From Alteromonas salexigens (lineage in GTDB: Bacteria > Pseudomonadota > Gammaproteobacteria > Enterobacterales > Alteromonadaceae), in contig NZ_JAOTJC010000004.1 in NCBI RefSeq assembly GCF_025628895.1, positions 362,388 through 426,387 of the forward strand: a stretch of 64,000 nucleotides of DNA, given 5' to 3'. The translations under genes were made by a program, and so were the position numbers. Below, one piece after another: positions 60,120-64,000 of the stretch. Position 1 is the stretch's first letter; each line of letters starts with the position of its first letter. Under the pieces are notes generated by a model that ran no database searches, was not told the origin of the DNA, and saw nothing but the letters and a program-made list of their open reading frames with translations.

Positions 60120-63100
60120 GAAAGCGCACGATTTCCCTGTGGGCGCTGTCGCCATTTTTGCTGATAGCCCTGCTCATTGCTCTATTACTAAGCCCGTTGG
60201 GTACACCGGTTATCCGCAGTGTTGCCGTGTCGGTGGTGCCTGATTTGACGATTGTTGATCTGGATGGCAGCCTCGCCGGTGATCTCACCGTAGATGAATT
60301 ACACTGGCAGAACGAACAGTGGCAGGTGGAGGTGGGGAGCGCCACGGTGAACCTGTCATGGCGTTGTCTGCTGGCCCCCCGAGTTTGTGTGGAGTCACTG
60401 GCGGCGTCGAAAGTTTACGTGACCCAACTGGCCCCAGCGCCGCCTTCGGCCCCGGAAACCGAGACTACGCCGCTCACGTTGCCCATCGAAATTCGGGTAG
60501 ACCGTGCCCGGGTGCGGGATTTGCGGGTCGTCATGGAAGCTCAGACTATTGCGCTGCGTAGCGCAAAGCTGCAACTTTCTGCCTACCGGCAAATCACAAT
60601 TACCGAACCTGCCTTCGCCGGGCTGACGGTGACGCTGCCGGTTGGGGAACAGCCCGTGCAGCAGCCGCCACAGTCGTATTCGTTATCGTATACCGCGCCC
60701 CAGCTACCCGAAATTAAACTGCCTATTCCGGTTACTATCACCGATTTCAGCCTGACTGACACCCGCATTGTGCAGGGCGACAGCACCCAGTCAGTGCCTG
60801 CAGTCAGGTTTGCCAGTTTGCAGTTTGCTGAAACCCGCCTGGCACTGGACGAGTTAACGGTACAACATGAGTCTGCGTCAGTGGCCGCCAGTGCCGAGGT
60901 CGACTTCAGCGGCAACTATCCGCTGGATGTTGCCTTGCAGGGCGAAGTTGCCCTGGACAGCAACACCACCCAGCAGCTAACCCTCACAGCCGAAGGTTCG
61001 CTGACGGACCTTAATGTAGCGCTCGATGCCAGCCAGGCCTACGACATTACCGCCAACATCCAGGCCAACATACTGTCTGATCAACTGCCGCTGTCAGTCA
61101 CCGCGCAATGGGACGAGCAGCCGCTGCCCGCGCAACCGCAAGGCACCTTGCACGAGGGGACTATCAGCCTCCAAGGCACCATGGGTGACTACCAGCTCAC
61201 CGGCGACAGTGCCGCCACGCTGCCGGACATCGGCCGGGTGCCAGTAACTGTGGATGTGGTGCTGAATAAACACAATATTCGGGTGAATACGCTGCAGGCG
61301 AAGTTGCTGGGCGGAACCGTTGCCAATACCGGCACCCTGTATCTGAATGAATCCGTCTCGTGGGAAGGGCGCACGCAACTTACCTCGTTGTCGGCCGCAG
61401 AACTCGTCCCCCAGGGGCCCACTGCCATTAACGGACAATTCACCAGCCTGATGCAACTGGGAGAAAACGGGCCGGAAATGAGTATTTCTGATCTGTCGGT
61501 AGACGCAAAGTTGCAGGGACAGCCCCTTAACGTCGGCGGCTCAGTGGTGTACGCAGGGGGCAGTGATATTATTGTGGCGACCCTGACGGTAACACAAGAC
61601 GAAAATCGCATTCAGGTGGCCGGCCAGGTCTTCAACAAGCGCTATCTGGATGCCTCGGTAGGCTTAAACCTGCCATCGCTGAATACCCTGTATCCCGGCG
61701 TCGCCGGTCAAATTAACGGTCAGGTAAACGTCACCGGCAACTGGCAGAATCCGGCTGCAGAAGGCCAGATAAACTTAGCTGAGGTGCAGGTATCACCCTC
61801 AATCAATCCGTCAGTGGCCGCACAGGGCGCGCTCAATGGCAGCATCGATATAGATGGGGTACTCAGTGAGCATGCCCTGGCACTGGATCTCACGCTGCCC
61901 GACCACAGCCTGAAGCTGACCCTTGATGGCAGCTGGCAGAACAACCGCTGGCAGGCTGACGTGACCGACAGTCAGCTAGGGCTGCTGAATACCCGCTGGG
62001 CACTGGATAAGCCCTTTAATGTCGCGGTGCAGCCCACCCCGCTAAACGTGAGCGTGAGCAGTCACTGCTGGCAGTCCCGGGCCGAAGGCAGTCTGTGTAT
62101 TAAAGACGTGCTGTATAAAGACAACAAAGCGAGTTGGTCGGTGGATGCGGACGCCCTGCCTCTCGGGATCTGGGCCAGTGAGCTGGCCGGCGACCTGGTA
62201 CCGGAAGCCCCGGAGGCCACCTTGTCCGTGACCACGCAGGGCGAGGTGGGAGTCAATACGCCTATGAAGGCGCGCTTTGAAGCGGCGGTGACGCCTGCCA
62301 AATGGACACTGGGCAAGGAGCGCCCCATTGTTATTACGCTTAACAGCATTACCGCCTCGGGCGTGTTCGAAAACGACGAGCTGCAGGCCAGCGCGGAATT
62401 CGTCAGCACCGAACTGGGCGCAGTCAGTGCATCGCTCACCACCTCGCCACTGGCCGATAGCCCTCCGCTGGCGGGCAGCATTCGCTTTAAGGGGCTGAAT
62501 GTAAAACCGTTAAAGCCGTTATCGCCGGCTATCCGCGAACTGTCAGGACAGCTCGACGGCGATATAGCGCTGGATGGTACGCTGTTCGCGCCAGCCTTAA
62601 CCGGTACCCTGACCCTGAACGACGGCGCATTGGATGTGCAGGATATGCCGGTGTCGCTAAGCAACTGGCAGCAAACTGTCACTCTTGAGGGTAAACGAGC
62701 CAGTTTTGACGGCAGCTTCATGCTGGGTGAGGGCGACGGCAGTTTAAGCGGAAATGTGAACTGGCAGAACGATCTGGAGTTTACCGCCAACCTCAAAGGC
62801 ACAGAGTTTGAGGTCCGCCAGCGTGATATTCGCATGAAGGTGTCTCCCGACCTGACCGCCAGCGTATCGAAAGAAAAAATTGATGTCTCGGGCTCGGTGA
62901 ATATTCCCTGGGCGCGCATCGTTATTGAAGAACTGCCGGAAAACGCAGTGTCGCCCTCCAAAGATGTCCACCTGCGCGGCGAGCCCCCCTCAGATGATCC
63001 GCTGGATGTGGTACACGCGTCGGTCATGGTAAACATTGATAAAGCCAAAACCGGTGAGGTGAAACTGGAAGCTTTCGGGCTGACCGCCAATTTGCACGGC

Positions 63101-63805
63101 GGGATAAGAGTCAATACCCAGCCCTCGCTGGTGGGCTATGGCGACCTGCAAATCCTTGATGGCCGGTATCAGGCCTATGGCCAGAACCTGGTGATCCAGA
63201 CCGGTGAAGTGCAGTTTAACGGCCCGATTGAGCAACCTTTGTTGTTGGTAGAAGCTATTCGCGACCCGGCCAAAACACAGGACAACGTAATTGCGGGGAT
63301 CCGCATCGATGGACCCGCTGACAGTCCCAATGTGAATCTGTTCTCTGACCCGTCAATGGATCAACAGAATGTGTTGTCGTACTTGCTGACCGGCGAAGGG
63401 CCTGATTCAGAGCGTACCGACCCCAATTACAACGCCCTGTTGCTCGGATTCGGGTTGTCGAATACCGAGTCACTGACCGGACAGGTGGGCGATGCACTGG
63501 GTATCGAGGACTTTAGCCTGAGTGCCAGTGAAACAGGTGTCAGCGTGAGCGGGCAGCTTACTGACCGGCTCTCGGTAAAATACAACGTGGAAGTGGCGGC
63601 GCTCCAGTCAGACGCCACCAACAACACCTTGCGTCGCCGCCAGAAGCCGCCGAATCTGGCGCTACGCTACCGGCTGTTGCCTAAACTGTTTCTCGAAGCC
63701 ATTTACACGACCATTGAAGATGACAGTGAACAGGCACTGGATTTGTATTATCAGTTTTATCTGGGCGAAAACACCGACGAGCCTGAGGAAGAAGAACAGG
63801 ATTAG
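60116..63805 (+). CDS. tamB: Translocation and assembly module inner-membrane protein TamB
   Basis: A 1229-residue AsmA-like protein that spans the periplasm: an N-terminal membrane anchor (about 10-28), a very long repetitive beta-helical part, and a C-terminal DUF490 domain (roughly the last 330 residues, with AEGQINL, GDLQILDGRYQAYGQNL, and a final SDRLSVKYNV-like strand, EAIYTTIE). It pairs with TamA by a 4-nt overlap. Length and arrangement are normal for the family. Confidence 0.94.
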   Translation: MRKRTISLWALSPFLLIALLIALLLSPLGTPVIRSVAVSVVPDLTIVDLDGSLAGDLTVDELHWQNEQWQVEVGSATVNLSWRCLLAPRVCVESLAASKVYVTQLAPAPPSAPETETTPLTLPIEIRVDRARVRDLRVVMEAQTIALRSAKLQLSAYRQITITEPAFAGLTVTLPVGEQPVQQPPQSYSLSYTAPQLPEIKLPIPVTITDFSLTDTRIVQGDSTQSVPAVRFASLQFAETRLALDELTVQHESASVAASAEVDFSGNYPLDVALQGEVALDSNTTQQLTLTAEGSLTDLNVALDASQAYDITANIQANILSDQLPLSVTAQWDEQPLPAQPQGTLHEGTISLQGTMGDYQLTGDSAATLPDIGRVPVTVDVVLNKHNIRVNTLQAKLLGGTVANTGTLYLNESVSWEGRTQLTSLSAAELVPQGPTAINGQFTSLMQLGENGPEMSISDLSVDAKLQGQPLNVGGSVVYAGGSDIIVATLTVTQDENRIQVAGQVFNKRYLDASVGLNLPSLNTLYPGVAGQINGQVNVTGNWQNPAAEGQINLAEVQVSPSINPSVAAQGALNGSIDIDGVLSEHALALDLTLPDHSLKLTLDGSWQNNRWQADVTDSQLGLLNTRWALDKPFNVAVQPTPLNVSVSSHCWQSRAEGSLCIKDVLYKDNKASWSVDADALPLGIWASELAGDLVPEAPEATLSVTTQGEVGVNTPMKARFEAAVTPAKWTLGKERPIVITLNSITASGVFENDELQASAEFVSTELGAVSASLTTSPLADSPPLAGSIRFKGLNVKPLKPLSPAIRELSGQLDGDIALDGTLFAPALTGTLTLNDGALDVQDMPVSLSNWQQTVTLEGKRASFDGSFMLGEGDGSLSGNVNWQNDLEFTANLKGTEFEVRQRDIRMKVSPDLTASVSKEKIDVSGSVNIPWARIVIEELPENAVSPSKDVHLRGEPPSDDPLDVVHASVMVNIDKAKTGEVKLEAFGLTANLHGGIRVNTQPSLVGYGDLQILDGRYQAYGQNLVIQTGEVQFNGPIEQPLLLVEAIRDPAKTQDNVIAGIRIDGPADSPNVNLFSDPSMDQQNVLSYLLTGEGPDSERTDPNYNALLLGFGLSNTESLTGQVGDALGIEDFSLSASETGVSVSGQLTDRLSVKYNVEVAALQSDATNNTLRRRQKPPNLALRYRLLPKLFLEAIYTTIEDDSEQALDLYYQFYLGENTDEPEEEEQD

Positions 63806-63999
63806 TCGCCGGTGTCTCCGCAGGATGTACCGTTTTGGTGCTCACGCTGCAGTGCTTCCAGTTCGGCTTGCTTCTGTAAAAAACGTTGCTGGCGCCGGTG
63901 TGCCCAGATATAGCAAACAGTCATTGCCACTGTCACCCCAATAAGGGCAATCAGCGCCGGCCCTTGCCGTGAGGCCGGCAGGTCGCCGGTGGCAAACAT
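63802..63999 (-). CDS. Hypothetical membrane protein, possibly cut by the window edge
   Basis: A minus-strand frame of 65 residues whose ATG is at the window end; the gene may extend further upstream. It has one hydrophobic helix (about 15-33), a basic stretch and a coiled C-terminus (FLQKQAELEALQREHQ), with two acidic/cysteine residues at the end. It overlaps the end of tamB by 4 bp. No family is recognised. Because the start is on the edge, I give it low confidence. Confidence 0.5.
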   Translation of the reverse strand: MFATGDLPASRQGPALIALIGVTVAMTVCYIWAHRRQQRFLQKQAELEALQREHQNGTSCGDTGD

Positions 64000-64000
64000 A

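Noticed and set aside
62062-63114. A 350-codon minus-strand frame opposite tamB
   Set aside because: It lies wholly inside the clearly coding tamB, is Ser/Thr/Pro-rich as typical of an antisense shadow, and matches no family.
1-64000. Possible tRNA, rRNA, CRISPR array, prophage or insertion sequence
   Set aside because: I found no cloverleaf ending in CCA, no repeat-spacer pattern, no transposase or integrase frame and no terminal inverted repeats.

Overview
The window looks like a chromosomal segment of a marine gammaproteobacterium, most likely an Alteromonadales member (Alteromonas and relatives). The reasons are a moderate GC of roughly 55%, a set of core genes close to their E. coli homologues (nfuA, yheS-yheT-yheU, greB, tex, plsB, lexA, ilvEDA, ilvY-ilvC, tamA-tamB), and a full aa3-type cytochrome oxidase cluster, which enteric bacteria lack. 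The genus assignment is inference. I saw no tRNA, rRNA, insertion sequence, prophage or CRISPR array. Almost every base is accounted for by tightly packed housekeeping genes.

Layout. 1-4192: the end of a type II secretion operon (gspI partial, J, K, L, M, N), each gene overlapping the next by 1-4 nt, closed by a strong terminator shared with a converging succinate-semialdehyde-type dehydrogenase. 5829-9124: divergent yrfG-yjjX and nudE-cysQ-YceI housecleaning genes. 9125-10024: an outer-membrane beta-barrel gene behind a clear sigma-54-type promoter. 10052-13718: a minus-strand chain of overlapping genes (yheS, a TIGR02444-family gene, yheT, yheU). 13899-17591: yheV, an AsmA/DUF748-like protein, a WD40 lipoprotein overlapping slyX, and an FkpA-type lipoprotein isomerase. 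18316-21289: greB and tex. 21360-22637: an uncharacterised pair, a HEKAH-motif protein and a small flagellar-rod-like protein. 22762-30950: bioH, comF, a large M14 peptidase with an amidotransferase-like C-terminal part, nfuA behind an IscR-type site, a MATE exporter, a polysaccharide deacetylase and a GNAT. 30954-39346: the oxidase cluster in the order (by transcription) coxB, coxA, ctaG, coxC, SURF1, a CxxxC protein, ctaA, ctaB/cyoE, SCO, with a DUF2909 gene on the opposite strand. 39347-39919: a gene-free stretch with several short hairpins and a terminator, a candidate small RNA. 39920-44339: lexA with its SOS box, two GNATs, plsB. 44379-53811: branched-chain amino-acid genes ilvE-ilvD-ilvA and ilvY/ilvC around a TRIC-type channel gene and comM. 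53812-54729: an AT-rich regulatory region with two NtrC-like sites and a sigma-54-type promoter ahead of an orphan 110-residue gene. 54735-63805: a Bcr/CflA exporter, an S9 peptidase, then tamA-tamB. The window ends in a small membrane-protein gene that may be cut.

How they work together: the cox block makes, metallates and haem-loads one terminal oxidase (CtaB and CtaA make haem O/A; SCO, CtaG, SURF1 and probably the CxxxC protein deliver copper or assemble). The ilv genes cover threonine deamination, ketol-acid reduction, dehydration and transamination, but the acetolactate synthase genes are not in the window. TamA and TamB form the outer-membrane/periplasmic translocation and assembly module. 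The least explained parts are the two sigma-54-type promoters, the NtrC-like sites before the orphan gene, the HEKAH/rod-like pair, the Sco-like second protein in the cox cluster and the structured stretch beside lexA.
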